DNA of 64,000 nt, from the NCBI GenBank assembly GCA_963656065.1, contig CAVKGV010000011.1:1-64000 (forward strand). The letters are read 5' to 3'. Both the position numbers and the translations under genes were made by a program. The DNA comes from Hallerella sp963656065 (GTDB lineage Bacteria > Fibrobacterota > Fibrobacteria > Fibrobacterales > Fibrobacteraceae). Position 1 is the first letter of the stretch. Each line of letters starts with the position of its first letter. Below, piece by piece: positions 1 to 8,398 of the stretch. The notes below the pieces were generated by a model. The model was not told the origin of the DNA. It ran no database searches and was given only the letters and a program-made list of their open reading frames with translations.

Positions 1-43
1 CCGCACCGTCGGCGCCGGATCCGTAACCGAAATCATCAAGTAA
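1..43 (+). CDS. tuf: Elongation factor Tu, C-terminal end (partial)
   Basis: Only the last 13 codons and the TAA stop are in the window; they read RTVGAGSVTEIIK, the typical C-terminus of EF-Tu domain 3. EF-Tu carries aminoacyl-tRNA to the ribosome. It lies 9 bases upstream of rpsJ, so tuf directly precedes the S10 operon, a common bacterial order. Confidence 0.9.
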   Translation, partial: RTVGAGSVTEIIK

Positions 44-52
44 GGAATAAAA

Positions 53-361
53 ATGGCTGGTGAACGCATTCGTATTTGCTTGAAGTCGTTCGATCATCGC
101 ATGATTGACCGTTCCGCTCAGGACATCGTAAATACGGCAAAAAATACGGGAGCCCGCATTGCGGGTCCTATCCCTCTCCCGACCAAGATTCAAAAGTACA
201 CGGTTCTTCGTTCTCCGCATGTCGATAAGACTTCGCGCGAACAGTTCGAGTCCCGTACCCACAAACGCTTGATTGACATTCTGGATGCTACTCCGCAGAC
301 CGTGGATTCTCTGATGAAGTTGGATCTGCCCGCTGGTGTCGAAGTCGAAATTAAGGTGTAA
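53..361 (+). CDS. rpsJ: 30S ribosomal protein S10
   Basis: A 102-residue protein with the S10 signature (RIRICLKSFDHRMID near the N-terminus, then GPIPLPTKIQKYTVLRSPHVDK). S10 is a head protein of the 30S subunit and, in many bacteria, the NusE antitermination factor. AAGGA at 42-46 serves as ribosome binding site. It is the first gene of the S10 operon, after tuf and 4 bases before rplC. Length is normal for the family. Confidence 0.98.
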   Translation: MAGERIRICLKSFDHRMIDRSAQDIVNTAKNTGARIAGPIPLPTKIQKYTVLRSPHVDKTSREQFESRTHKRLIDILDATPQTVDSLMKLDLPAGVEVEIKV

Positions 362-365
362 CACA

Positions 366-983
366 ATGAACGGTATTCTTGCAAAAAAGCTGGGAATGAC
401 CCAAGTTTTCACGGATAACGGCGAATGCGTCCCTGTGACGGTTCTCGAAGCCGGTCCGTGCGTGGTCGTTTGCCACAAGACTGAAGAAAAAGACGGCTAT
501 ACCGCGATCCAGGTCGGTTTTGGCCTCGTCAAGGAAAGTCGTGCCGACAAGGCGACTATCGGACATTTCAAGAAGGCTAACCTCGATGTTCGCGGTTACC
601 TCGCTGAGTTCGATGTGGAAAACCTTGAAGATTGGCCCATCGGCAAGGAATTTGGCGCTGCGGATTTCGCAGACGTGAAGCTCGTCGATGTTTCCGGAAT
701 TTCCAAGGGACACGGCTTCTCCGGCACGGTCAAGCGCTATAATTTCCACACGGGTCCGCGTGGTCACGGAACGCACAACATCCGTGAACCGGGTGGCCTT
801 TCCGCTCACTCCTATCCGGGACGCGTTTTCCCGGGTAAGCGCATGGCCGGTCAATATGGAAACAAAAAAGTCACGGTCAAGCACCTCCAGGTGGTCAAGG
901 TTGACGGTGAACGCAATTTGATTTTTGTTCGCGGTGCTGTTCCGGGACCGAAGAACGGAGTCATCGTGGTGAGGAAAGGCTAA
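366..983 (+). CDS. rplC: 50S ribosomal protein L3
   Basis: A 205-residue protein starting MNGILAKKLGMTQVF, the usual L3 N-terminus; an in-frame upstream ATG at 336 lies inside rpsJ and is not favoured. The conserved central segment (KGHGFSGTVKRYNF, then GPRGHGTHNIREPG) is present. L3 binds 23S rRNA and its loop reaches towards the peptidyl-transferase centre. Its stop overlaps the rplD start by one base (TAATG), implying translational coupling. Confidence 0.98.
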   Translation: MNGILAKKLGMTQVFTDNGECVPVTVLEAGPCVVVCHKTEEKDGYTAIQVGFGLVKESRADKATIGHFKKANLDVRGYLAEFDVENLEDWPIGKEFGAADFADVKLVDVSGISKGHGFSGTVKRYNFHTGPRGHGTHNIREPGGLSAHSYPGRVFPGKRMAGQYGNKKVTVKHLQVVKVDGERNLIFVRGAVPGPKNGVIVVRKG

Positions 984-1606
984 TGGCAAAGGCAAAGCTC
1001 TACGCCGCTAGCGGCGAATTCAAGAATGAAATGGACCTTCCGGCGATGTTCGATTCTCCGATTAACAAGGTCTGCGTTTATCTGCACATCAAGGCGATCC
1101 TCAACAATCGTCGCCAGGGAACAGCCCAGACCAAGACCCGTTCTCAGGTCAGCGGCGGTACGACAAAGCCCTGGAAGCAGAAAGGCACCGGTCGCGCTCG
1201 TGCCGGTCAGAATACTTCCGCCGTTTGGGTCCGCGGTAACAAGGCTCACGGTCCGAAGTCCCATGACTACTTCGAAAAGGTGAACAAGAAAGTGAAGCGC
1301 ATCGCGTTCCACTCCGCCCTTTCCGACAAGGCCAAGGAAGGCAAGGTTCTCGTGTTCGAAAGCCTCTCCTTTGAAGCTCCGAAGACGAAGGATTTCCTCG
1401 CCGTCGTGAACAAGGCCGGTCTCGAACAGCGCAACGCGCTCTTCCTCGTTGGTTCGAACGACAAGAATCTCCGTCTTTCTTCCGCAAACGTTCCTTGGGT
1501 TCGTACGGCTCGGGTGCAAGACGTGAACACCTATGATCTCGTTCGCGCAAACAATATCGCGATTTCCCAGGAAGCTCTGGGAGAACTCACTGGAGGTTCC
1601 AGATGA
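983..1606 (+). CDS. rplD: 50S ribosomal protein L4
   Basis: A 207-residue L4 with the diagnostic loop region (RQGTAQTKTRSQVSGGTTKPWKQKGTGRARAG around residues 40-70) that lines the peptide exit tunnel. In enterobacteria L4 also represses the S10 operon; whether it does so here cannot be seen. It overlaps rplC by 1 base and rplW by 4 bases. Confidence 0.98.
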   Translation: MAKAKLYAASGEFKNEMDLPAMFDSPINKVCVYLHIKAILNNRRQGTAQTKTRSQVSGGTTKPWKQKGTGRARAGQNTSAVWVRGNKAHGPKSHDYFEKVNKKVKRIAFHSALSDKAKEGKVLVFESLSFEAPKTKDFLAVVNKAGLEQRNALFLVGSNDKNLRLSSANVPWVRTARVQDVNTYDLVRANNIAISQEALGELTGGSR

Positions 1607-1905
1607 AAGAACTCCACGAAATCCTGGTTGAACCGCATATTACCGAAAGTTCTTCCAAGGCGATGGTGAACCCGCGCACGGGTGTCCGTCAGTATGTTTT
1701 CAAGGTCGCTCTTTCCGCTACCAAGCCGGAAATCAAGAACGCTATCGAATCCCGCTTTGGCGTGAAAGTAGATTCCGTGAACACCTTGATCAACCGTGGC
1801 AAGATGAAACGTGTACGCAATGCTGTAGGCAAGAAGTCCAATTGGAAAAAGGCTTACATCACGTTGCAGGCTGGCAACAAGATTGCCGAGATTGAAGGAG
1901 TCTAA
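1603..1905 (+). CDS. rplW: 50S ribosomal protein L23
   Basis: A 100-residue L23 (LVEPHITESSSKAM near the start; VDSVNTLINRGKMKRV in the middle). L23 sits at the exit of the peptide tunnel and docks trigger factor and SRP. The trigger factor gene is in this window at 18002. Its start overlaps the rplD stop by 4 bases (ATGA). Confidence 0.97.
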   Translation: MKELHEILVEPHITESSSKAMVNPRTGVRQYVFKVALSATKPEIKNAIESRFGVKVDSVNTLINRGKMKRVRNAVGKKSNWKKAYITLQAGNKIAEIEGV

Positions 1906-1907
1906 CA

Positions 1908-2741
1908 ATGGGTCTGAAAAGCTATAGACCTCTTACCCCGACACTGCGCTACAAGCAGCTGAACGATAAGAAGGAAATCACAGCTGACAAGCCGTACAAG
2001 CCTCTTACCGTCGGCAAAAAGCGCAGCTCCGGTCGCAGCAACGTGGGTGAGATTACTTCCCGTCGCCGTGGCGGTGGACACAAGAAGAGCTACCGTATCA
2101 TCGACTTCAAGCGTAACCGTGTAGGCATTTCCTGCACAGTCGAAACAGTCGAATACGATCCGAACCGTTCTGCCCGCATCGCTCTTGTCAAGTATGCAGA
2201 CGGCAAGCGCCAATACATCATCGCTCCGGCGAACATCAAGGTCGGTGACGTCCTGAAGTCCGGTGTCGGTGCGGAATACCGCGTCGGTAACGCCCTTCCT
2301 CTGAAGGACATCCCGCTGAACGCGATGATCCACAACATCGAAATGATTCCGGGCAAGGGCGCCCAGATCGCTCGTTCCGCCGGTGCCAGTGCGGAACTCA
2401 TAGCCAAGGACGGCAAGCTCTGCCAGGTTCGTCTTCCGAGCGGGGAAATCCGTCTGGTTCCGGAAGATTGCTTTGCGACTGTCGGACAGGTTTCGAACAT
2501 CGATCACATGAACGAATCTTCGGGTTCCGCGGGTCGTTCTCGCTGGCTCGGCATTCGCCCGTCTGTCCGCGGTGTCGTGATGAACCCGGTCGATCACCCG
2601 CTCGGTGGTGGTGAAGGTCGAACCTCCGGTGGTCGTCACCCCTGCTCCCCGTGGGGCAAGAACTGTAAGGGTAAGAAAACCCGTAACAACAAGCGTACCG
2701 ATCACTACATCGTGCGTCGTCGTCAGAAGAAGAGGGCATAA
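1908..2741 (+). CDS. rplB: 50S ribosomal protein L2
   Basis: A 277-residue L2 with the RNA-binding N-terminal domain (RNVGEITSRRRGGGHKKSYR follows a basic stretch) and the highly conserved C-terminal part. The usual NPVDHPHGGGEGR reads NPVDHPLGGGEGR here, so the first histidine is kept and the second is replaced by leucine. The protein is needed for subunit association and for organising the peptidyl-transferase centre. It starts 2 bases after rplW. Confidence 0.98.
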   Translation: MGLKSYRPLTPTLRYKQLNDKKEITADKPYKPLTVGKKRSSGRSNVGEITSRRRGGGHKKSYRIIDFKRNRVGISCTVETVEYDPNRSARIALVKYADGKRQYIIAPANIKVGDVLKSGVGAEYRVGNALPLKDIPLNAMIHNIEMIPGKGAQIARSAGASAELIAKDGKLCQVRLPSGEIRLVPEDCFATVGQVSNIDHMNESSGSAGRSRWLGIRPSVRGVVMNPVDHPLGGGEGRTSGGRHPCSPWGKNCKGKKTRNNKRTDHYIVRRRQKKRA

Positions 2742-2744
2742 GCT

Positions 2745-3026
2745 ATGTCGAGATCCATTAAGAAAGGCGCTTTCGTGGATTCCCACGTTTTGGTCAAGAC
2801 CAAGGCAATGGCCAGTTCCGACAAGAAGCAGCCCATCAAAACCTGGTCCCGTCGTTCAACCATCATCCCTGATATGGTCGGTTTGACTTTTGCCGTTTAC
2901 AACGGCAAGCAGTTCATCCCGGTCTATGTCACCGAAAATATGGTCGGACACAAACTGGGTGAATTTTCTCCCACTCGTATCTTCCGCGGCCACCGCAAGG
3001 CTGAAGCTGCAGGAGGAGCTAAATAA
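2745..3026 (+). CDS. rpsS: 30S ribosomal protein S19
   Basis: A 93-residue S19: SRSIKKGAFVDSHV at the N-terminus, RRSTIIPDMVG and the C-terminal HKLGEFSPTRIFRGH are family hallmarks. S19 is a 30S head protein that forms a complex with S13 (also in this window). It starts 3 bases after rplB; its stop overlaps the rplV start by one base (TAATG). Confidence 0.98.
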   Translation: MSRSIKKGAFVDSHVLVKTKAMASSDKKQPIKTWSRRSTIIPDMVGLTFAVYNGKQFIPVYVTENMVGHKLGEFSPTRIFRGHRKAEAAGGAK

Positions 3027-3382
3027 TGAAAGCTATCGCAAAAGTCAAGAACATCCGTTACGGTGTTCGCAAGCTCCGTCTGGTTGCGGACCTGATGCGC
3101 GGCAAGTCCGTTGATCAGGCGTTCGCCATGCTTTCCGTTCTTCGCAATAAAAAGAAAGGCGCTCCGATTGTTGAAAATGCGATCAAGTCCGCCGTTGCGA
3201 ACTTCAAGCAGAAAGCTTCTGGCGCCGTTACGACAGAAGAACTCAAGATTGCGGCAATCTCCGCCGATGGTGCGACGATTATGAAGCGTATGCGTCCGCG
3301 TTCCCATGGAAGCGCTGACCGTCTCGCGAAGCCGCTCTCTCATTTGACCGTCGTTGTCGCTGACAACGCTGATAAGGAGTAA
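3026..3382 (+). CDS. rplV: 50S ribosomal protein L22
   Basis: A 118-residue L22 with the characteristic start (MKAIAKVKNIRYGVRKLRLVADLMRG) and the tunnel-lining beta hairpin near the C-terminus (MKRMRPRSHGSADRL). GGAGG at 3012-3016 is a strong ribosome binding site. It overlaps the rpsS stop by 1 base. Confidence 0.97.
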   Translation: MKAIAKVKNIRYGVRKLRLVADLMRGKSVDQAFAMLSVLRNKKKGAPIVENAIKSAVANFKQKASGAVTTEELKIAAISADGATIMKRMRPRSHGSADRLAKPLSHLTVVVADNADKE

Positions 3383-3385
3383 ACT

Positions 3386-4051
3386 ATGGGTCAGAAAACT
3401 CATCCGTATGGTCTTCGTCTCGGCGTAATTGACGACTGGCAGTCGAAGTGGTATGCCGAAAACGACAAGTTCGCCGATTTCCTCTATGAAGATATCGTGC
3501 TGCGTCGTTACCTGATGAAGCGTTTCGAACATGCTTCCCTTGCAAAGGTCGGCATCGAACGTACCGTCAAGAAAGTGAATGTGAACCTCTTTACCGCTCG
3601 CCCGGGTGTCGTTATCGGCAAAAAAGGCGAAGAATTGGAGCGTCTCAAGAGCGAACTCCAATACTTGACCGGCAAAGAAATCTATATTAGCGTCCACGAA
3701 ATCAAGCGCCCCGAAGCCGATGCGAAGCTTGTTGCCGAAAACATCGCTCGCCAGCTCGAAAAGCGTGTCTCTTTCCGTCGTGCGATGAAGCGCGCGATGC
3801 AGAGTGCGATGCGCATGGGCATTGAAGGCGTCAAGATCCAGTGCGGTGGTCGTCTCGGTGGAGCCGAAATCGCCCGCGTTGAAAAGTATGCCGAAGGTCG
3901 CGTACCTCTGCACACTCTTCGTGCCGACATCGACTATGCGACTGCTACCGCCAAGACCGTTTACGGTGCTGTCGGTGTCAAGGTCTGGATCATGCACGGT
4001 GAAAAGATTGGCAAGGACGTCTTTTCGTCTGAACCTAAGAGAGAGAAGTAA
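3386..4051 (+). CDS. rpsC: 30S ribosomal protein S3
   Basis: A 221-residue S3 starting MGQKTHPYGLRLGV. The KH domain carries the GxxG loop as VIGKKGEE, and the C-terminal domain (GVKIQCGGRLGGAEIAR) is complete. S3 lies at the mRNA entry site of the 30S subunit. It starts 3 bases after rplV and ends 2 bases before rplP. Confidence 0.98.
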   Translation: MGQKTHPYGLRLGVIDDWQSKWYAENDKFADFLYEDIVLRRYLMKRFEHASLAKVGIERTVKKVNVNLFTARPGVVIGKKGEELERLKSELQYLTGKEIYISVHEIKRPEADAKLVAENIARQLEKRVSFRRAMKRAMQSAMRMGIEGVKIQCGGRLGGAEIARVEKYAEGRVPLHTLRADIDYATATAKTVYGAVGVKVWIMHGEKIGKDVFSSEPKREK

Positions 4052-4053
4052 TT

Positions 4054-4467
4054 ATGCTGAGTCCTAAAAGAACTAAGTTCCGCAAAGAACAGAAACGCCG
4101 CATGAAAGGCCGCGCCACGAGTGGCGACACGATGGCTTTCGGCGAATATGGAATGCAGGCTCTCGAAAAATGCTGGATTACGGCGCGTCAAATTGAAGCT
4201 GCCCGTATCACGATGACCCGTACCATCAAGCGTGGTGGGCATATCTGGATCCGCATTTTCCCCAGCAAGCCGGTAACTCGTCACCCAGCAGAAGCCCGTA
4301 TGGGTAAGGGCAAGGGCGCTGTCGAATTTTGGGCAGCAGTTGTTCTTCCGGGTCGCATTATGTTCGAAATGGACGGTGTGGACCGTGACCTTGCCTTCAA
4401 GGCTCTTCGCGATGCCGCTCAGAAGTTGCCGATCAAAGTTAAAATCGTGGAGGCTTCGGAGATCTAA
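4054..4467 (+). CDS. rplP: 50S ribosomal protein L16
   Basis: A 137-residue L16: MLSPKRTKFRKEQKRRMKG at the start, and RHPAEARMGKGKGAVEFW in the middle, the loop near the A-site tRNA elbow. Its stop overlaps the start of rpmC by one base (TAATG). Confidence 0.98.
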   Translation: MLSPKRTKFRKEQKRRMKGRATSGDTMAFGEYGMQALEKCWITARQIEAARITMTRTIKRGGHIWIRIFPSKPVTRHPAEARMGKGKGAVEFWAAVVLPGRIMFEMDGVDRDLAFKALRDAAQKLPIKVKIVEASEI

Positions 4468-4661
4468 TGAAAGCACGCGAATTGAAGGAATTGAGCAACG
4501 AGCAGCTCCAGGAAAAGCTCTCCCAGCTGAATCTGGACCTGTTCAACAACCGGTTCTCTGCAAAGACTGGCAACAGCGTAGAGAAGCCCGTCACGATGCG
4601 TTCCATCCGTAAGGATATCGCCCGCATCAAGACCATTCTTACCGAAAGGGCCAAGGCGTGA
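4467..4661 (+). CDS. rpmC: 50S ribosomal protein L29
   Basis: A 64-residue, mostly helical L29 (MKARELKELSNEQLQEKL... then NRFSAKTGNSVEKP). It binds near L23 at the tunnel exit. It overlaps rplP by one base. Its stop codon overlaps a GTG of the next frame, but rpsQ probably starts further down (see rpsQ). Confidence 0.96.
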   Translation: MKARELKELSNEQLQEKLSQLNLDLFNNRFSAKTGNSVEKPVTMRSIRKDIARIKTILTERAKA

Positions 4662-4678
4662 GCCGGCAGGAGCAAAAA

Positions 4679-4933
4679 ATGGATAGAAACTCTCGCAAAG
4701 TGAGACAGGGTGTCGTTTCGTCCAGCGCGATGGACAAAACGATTACGGTTGTGGTCGAAGACCGCAAGCGTCACCCGATTTACAACAAGATCATGAAATC
4801 CTCGTCGAAGTTCAAAGCTCATGATGAAAAGAATGAAGCTGAAGTCGGCGATACCGTGGAAATCATGGAAACACGTCCCCTTTCCGCAACGAAGCGCTGG
4901 CGCTTGGTTCGGATCGTGGCAAAGAAGAAGTAA
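4679..4933 (+). CDS. rpsQ: 30S ribosomal protein S17
   Basis: An 84-residue S17 with RKVRQGVVSSSAMDKTITVVVEDRKRHPIYNK and the conserved VGDTVEIMETRPLSATKRWRLV end. An in-frame GTG at 4658 would add seven residues, but the ATG at 4679 is preferred because CAGGAG at 4667-4672 sits 6 bases upstream as a ribosome binding site and matches the normal S17 length. Confidence 0.96.
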   Translation: MDRNSRKVRQGVVSSSAMDKTITVVVEDRKRHPIYNKIMKSSSKFKAHDEKNEAEVGDTVEIMETRPLSATKRWRLVRIVAKKK

Positions 4934-4956
4934 TCCTTCTGGAGTAAGGCGAATAT

Positions 4957-5325
4957 ATGATTCAAGAAGAAACAAGACTGGTCGTTGCCGACAACAGCGG
5001 TGCGAAAGAAGTCGCCTGCATCCGAGTTTTGGGTGGATCTAACCGGCGCTATGCAAGCATCGGTGACGTCATCAAGGTAGCTGTCAAGGACGCTATCCCC
5101 CAGAGCAAGGTGAAGAAAGGCTCTGTCGCTGATGCCGTCGTGGTCCGTACACGCAAGGAAATCGGTCGCAAGGACGGATCTTTCATCCGTTTCTCCGACA
5201 ACGCCGTCGTGCTCATCACGAAAGACGGTGAACCCCGTGGAACCCGTATCTTTGGACCTGTGGCCCGTGAACTTCGCGACCACAACTTTACAAAGATTAT
5301 CTCTCTCGCACCCGAGGTGCTCTAA
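4957..5325 (+). CDS. rplN: 50S ribosomal protein L14
   Basis: A 122-residue L14 beginning MIQEETRLVVADNSGAKEV and ending with the family-typical RDHNFTKIISLAPEVL. L14 forms an intersubunit bridge and is the docking site of ribosome silencing factor RsfS. In many bacteria it opens the spc operon; here only a 23-base gap separates it from rpsQ, and no terminator is visible. Confidence 0.98.
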   Translation: MIQEETRLVVADNSGAKEVACIRVLGGSNRRYASIGDVIKVAVKDAIPQSKVKKGSVADAVVVRTRKEIGRKDGSFIRFSDNAVVLITKDGEPRGTRIFGPVARELRDHNFTKIISLAPEVL

Positions 5326-5630
5326 TGTCTAACATCAAGAAGAACGATAACGTCAAAGTTATCTCCGGCTCTTACAAGGGTAAAACCGGTGCTGTTCTGA
5401 GCGTTGATCCGAAAAAAGGTCGCGTGATCGTTGCTGGCGTAAACGTCCGTAAGCGCCATGAAAAGCCGAGTCAGACCAACCAGACCGGCGGCATCGTTGA
5501 AAAAGAACTTCCGATCGACATCTCCAACGTGATGCTTCTCGAAGGTTCCACTCCCGTCCGCACTCGTCGTACCCGTGAACCGGGCAAGAAGAGCGTTCGC
5601 GTGAGCGTCAAGTCCGGCAAGGCTCTGTGA
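5325..5630 (+). CDS. rplX: 50S ribosomal protein L24
   Basis: A 101-residue L24 with the KOW motif near the N-terminus (NDNVKVISGSYKGKTGAVLSVDPKKGRVIVAGVN, residues about 7-40). It is an assembly-initiator protein of the 50S subunit. One-base overlap with rplN (TAATG). Confidence 0.97.
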   Translation: MSNIKKNDNVKVISGSYKGKTGAVLSVDPKKGRVIVAGVNVRKRHEKPSQTNQTGGIVEKELPIDISNVMLLEGSTPVRTRRTREPGKKSVRVSVKSGKAL

Positions 5631-5640
5631 GGTCGTAACA

Positions 5641-6183
5641 ATGAGCACAATGAAGAAAGATGTTTACGAAAAGACCGTAGTTCCGGCTCTCAAGCAGAAA
5701 TTCGGTTACAAGAACGTAATGCAGATTCCGCATTTGGATAAAATCGTCATCAACATGGGCGTTGGCGAAGCCGCTTCCAACCGCAAGGTTCTGGATGAAG
5801 CGGTCGATGTCCTCGCAGCGATTACCGGACAGAAGCCGGTCGTTACGAAGGCGCGCAAGGCGATTTCCAACTTCAAGCTCCGCGAAGGTCTTGGAATTGG
5901 CGCTAAGGTGACCCTCCACGGTTCCAACATGTGGGATTTCCTCTATCGATTCATCAATATCACCTTACCGCGTGTACGTGACTTCCGCGGCCTTCCCCGT
6001 CGCGGTTTCGACGGTTGCGGCAACTACACGCTCGGTGTTAAGGAACAGTCGATCTTTGTGGAAATCGATATTGATAAAATTTCTCAGACTTTAGGCATGG
6101 ACATTTCCTTTGTCACTTCCGCCAAAACGGATGACGAAGGTCGCGCTCTGCTCGAAGGTCTCGGTCTCCCCTTCAGGAAGTAA
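5641..6183 (+). CDS. rplE: 50S ribosomal protein L5
   Basis: A 180-residue L5 containing QIPHLDKIVINMGVGEA, the T-loop contact region and RDFRGLPRRGFDGCGNYTLGV. L5 binds 5S rRNA together with L18, which is also encoded here. GAGGT at 5629-5633 provides the ribosome binding site. Confidence 0.98.
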   Translation: MSTMKKDVYEKTVVPALKQKFGYKNVMQIPHLDKIVINMGVGEAASNRKVLDEAVDVLAAITGQKPVVTKARKAISNFKLREGLGIGAKVTLHGSNMWDFLYRFINITLPRVRDFRGLPRRGFDGCGNYTLGVKEQSIFVEIDIDKISQTLGMDISFVTSAKTDDEGRALLEGLGLPFRK

Positions 6184-6191
6184 GGTATACC

Positions 6192-6377
6192 ATGGCAAGC
6201 AGAAGAATGATTGAAAAGTGCAAGCGCACGCCGAAATACACGGTTCGTGGGTATCATCGCTGCAAGCGTTGCGGTAGGCCGCACGCTTATATGCGTCGCT
6301 TTGGTCTGTGCCGTATTTGCTTCCGCGAAATGGCACTCGCCGGCGAAATCCCGGGCATCACCAAATCTTCCTGGTAA
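6192..6377 (+). CDS. rpsN: 30S ribosomal protein S14, zinc-binding (type Z)
   Basis: A 61-residue short form of S14 with two CxxC pairs (CKRC at residues about 24-27 and CRIC about 40-43), so it is the zinc-binding version rather than the longer zinc-free paralogue. It has the conserved RPHAYMRRFGLCRICFRE. It sits between rplE and rpsH in the standard spc order. Confidence 0.97.
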   Translation: MASRRMIEKCKRTPKYTVRGYHRCKRCGRPHAYMRRFGLCRICFREMALAGEIPGITKSSW

Positions 6378-6391
6378 GGAGCGTTTTACAA

Positions 6392-6784
6392 ATGGCAACA
6401 GATACAATCGCCGATATGCTCACCCGCATCCGCAACGCCGTCGCGGCGAAGGCGCCTGTGGTGGACATTCCTGCCAGCAATCAGAAGCGCGAAATCGCTC
6501 GCGTGTTGCAGGAAAAAGGTTTTATTAAAAAATTCGTCGTCGTCGATGATGGCAAGCAGGGAATCATCAAGGTTCTTCTCCGCTATACGAACGGCGTTCC
6601 GGCTATCCAAGGCATCCAGCGCGTCAGCCGCTCGGGTCTTCGCGCTTACAGCGATGTGGCGAAGCTTCCGCGCGTCCGCAATGGTCTTGGCTATGCGATT
6701 ATCTCCACTTCCAAAGGTGTGATGACCGACCACGAAGCCCGCAAGGAAAACGTGGGTGGCGAAATCATCGCAAAGGTCTGGTGA
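6392..6784 (+). CDS. rpsH: 30S ribosomal protein S8
   Basis: A 130-residue S8 (MATDTIADMLTRIRNAVAAK at the start, and the C-terminal GVMTDHEARKENVGGEIIAKVW). The ATG at 6392 has TAAGGAG at 6375-6381 upstream; in-frame codons further upstream lie in rpsN and do not resemble S8. S8 binds the central domain of 16S rRNA and is the spc operon repressor in E. coli. Confidence 0.97.
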   Translation: MATDTIADMLTRIRNAVAAKAPVVDIPASNQKREIARVLQEKGFIKKFVVVDDGKQGIIKVLLRYTNGVPAIQGIQRVSRSGLRAYSDVAKLPRVRNGLGYAIISTSKGVMTDHEARKENVGGEIIAKVW

Positions 6785-6791
6785 GGTAAAG

Positions 6792-7331
6792 ATGTCTCGT
6801 ATCGGAAAAGCTATCATTCATATCCCCGCCGGCGTCAAGGTGACGCTCGATGGTCAGAACATCTTGGTCGAAGGTCCTCTGGGAAAGCTCTCTACCAAGG
6901 TTCACGACCTGATTAAGATCAATCTGGAAGGCGACCAGCTCTCGTTCGCCCGTCCGGATGATCAGAAATTCTCCCGCGCTATCCACGGAACGACCCGCGC
7001 TCTCGTCGCGAATATGGTCGAAGGCGTTACCAAGGGCTTTGAAAAGAACTTGGAAATCGTCGGTGTCGGTTATCGCGTAGAACAAAAGGGCAACGACTTG
7101 AACTTGGTCCTCGGATTCTCTCACCCGGTCATCTACAAGGCTCCGGAAGGAATCACGCTGAAGGCTGTTGATCCGCTGAAAATCAGCATCAAGGGAATTG
7201 ACAAGCAGAAGGTCGGCCAGGCTGCAGCCGAAATTCGCAAGTACCGTCGTCCTGAACCGTATAAGGGCAAGGGTATCAAGTACGTTGGTGAATATGTCCG
7301 CCGCAAGCAGGGCAAGAAGACAGGTAAATAA
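6792..7331 (+). CDS. rplF: 50S ribosomal protein L6
   Basis: A 179-residue L6 (MSRIGKAIIHIPAGVKV at the start; RRPEPYKGKGIKYVGEYVRRKQGKK at the end), with two homologous beta-alpha domains. The start ATG at 6792 is preceded by GAGGTAAAG. It lies near the factor-binding site of the 50S subunit. Confidence 0.98.
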   Translation: MSRIGKAIIHIPAGVKVTLDGQNILVEGPLGKLSTKVHDLIKINLEGDQLSFARPDDQKFSRAIHGTTRALVANMVEGVTKGFEKNLEIVGVGYRVEQKGNDLNLVLGFSHPVIYKAPEGITLKAVDPLKISIKGIDKQKVGQAAAEIRKYRRPEPYKGKGIKYVGEYVRRKQGKKTGK

Positions 7332-7340
7332 GGTAACGTT

Positions 7341-7712
7341 ATGGCTGTTATTGCAAAGAAAAGACTTGAGTCCAGAATTGCGCGTCATGCACGTGTCCGC
7401 AAGACCGTCAACGGTACCCCCGAACGTCCGCGTCTCGCTGTCCGTCGCACGCTTTCTAACATGATCGCTCAGATCATTGACGATGTTTCTCACAAATCCT
7501 TGGTGCAACTCGCAACGTCTTCCAAGGATTTCCAGGCGAAGTTCGGTGAACTGACAAAGACCGAACAGAGCAAGAAACTCGGAAATCTCATCGCTGACGA
7601 AGCGAAGGCGAAGGGCATCTCTGCCGTCGTTTTCGACCGCGGCGGTTACATCTATCACGGTCGCGTTCAGGCTCTCGCTGAGGGAGCTCGTGAAGGCGGA
7701 CTCCAATTCTAA
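7341..7712 (+). CDS. rplR: 50S ribosomal protein L18
   Basis: A 123-residue L18 with a basic N-terminus (RHARVRKTVNGTPERPRLAVRRT) and the end YHGRVQALAEGAREGGLQF. It binds 5S rRNA with L5. Its stop at 7710-7712 is part of the ribosome binding site of rpsE. Confidence 0.97.
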   Translation: MAVIAKKRLESRIARHARVRKTVNGTPERPRLAVRRTLSNMIAQIIDDVSHKSLVQLATSSKDFQAKFGELTKTEQSKKLGNLIADEAKAKGISAVVFDRGGYIYHGRVQALAEGAREGGLQF

Positions 7713-7722
7713 GAGGTACACT

Positions 7723-8205
7723 TTGGAACGCGAAACTCAAGTTTCTGAATTTGAAGACAGAGTTGTGCACATCAATCGTTGCGCCAAGACCGTCAAGGGC
7801 GGTCGTCGCATGTCCTTCAGTGCACTCGTTGTCGTCGGCAACAAGAAGGGCAAGATCGGTGTGGGCTTAGGCAAGGCGAAGGAAGTTTCCGAAGCAATCC
7901 GCAAGGGAACCGAAGCCGCTCAGCGCAACCTTATCGAAGTGAATGTGCAGGATGGAACGATTCCGCACGATGTCGAAATCAAGTACGGGGCTACACGCAT
8001 CCGCTTGATTCCGGCTGCTCCCGGTACAGGCGTTATCGCCGGTGCTGCGGCGCGTGCCGTGCTGGAACTCGCTGGCGTCCACAACATTCTTACCAAGATC
8101 TATGGTTCTTCCAATCCGAGCACCGTGGTCCAGGCCTGCATCGTGGGTCTCACGACTCAGAAGAACAAAAATGACTACGCTGCTTTGCGCGGTCAGAACG
8201 CCTGA
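7723..8205 (+). CDS. rpsE: 30S ribosomal protein S5
   Basis: S5 with the double-stranded RNA-binding N-terminal domain (VVHINRCAKTVKGGRRMSFSALVVVGN) and the conserved C-terminal half. A TTG start at 7723 is preferred, giving 160 residues: AAGAGGT at 7711-7717 is placed correctly for it. The in-frame ATG at 7690 would overlap rplR by 23 bases and adds 11 residues unlike S5. S5 contributes to decoding accuracy and to mRNA unwinding at the entry tunnel. Confidence 0.93.
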   Translation: MERETQVSEFEDRVVHINRCAKTVKGGRRMSFSALVVVGNKKGKIGVGLGKAKEVSEAIRKGTEAAQRNLIEVNVQDGTIPHDVEIKYGATRIRLIPAAPGTGVIAGAAARAVLELAGVHNILTKIYGSSNPSTVVQACIVGLTTQKNKNDYAALRGQNA

Positions 8206-8216
8206 GGTCTAGAGAA

Positions 8217-8396
8217 ATGAAAAAAGTGAGAATTACCCAGATCAAGGGAACCATCCACACCCTGCCGAAGCACAAAGCGAACATCCTGTCGCTTGGGCTT
8301 CATGGGATTGGAACCTCTAACGAACTGACGCTGACTCCGGCAATCCAGGGCATCATCAATGTTGTCCGCCACTTGGTCAAGGTCGAGGAGATTTAA
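8217..8396 (+). CDS. rpmD: 50S ribosomal protein L30
   Basis: A 59-residue protein, MKKVRITQIKGTIHTLPKHK at the start, then a helical end (IQGIINVVRHLVKVEEI). It is the right size and in the right place (rpsE-rpmD-rplO) for bacterial L30. The GAGGTCTAGAGAA before the ATG includes a ribosome binding site. Confidence 0.95.
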   Translation: MKKVRITQIKGTIHTLPKHKANILSLGLHGIGTSNELTLTPAIQGIINVVRHLVKVEEI

Positions 8397-8398
8397 TC

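Noticed and set aside
351..995. Long minus-strand open frame opposite rplC
   Set aside because: It is a shadow of the strongly biased codon pattern of rplC; it has no ribosome binding site and no recognisable domain. The same holds for similar antisense frames across the ribosomal genes.
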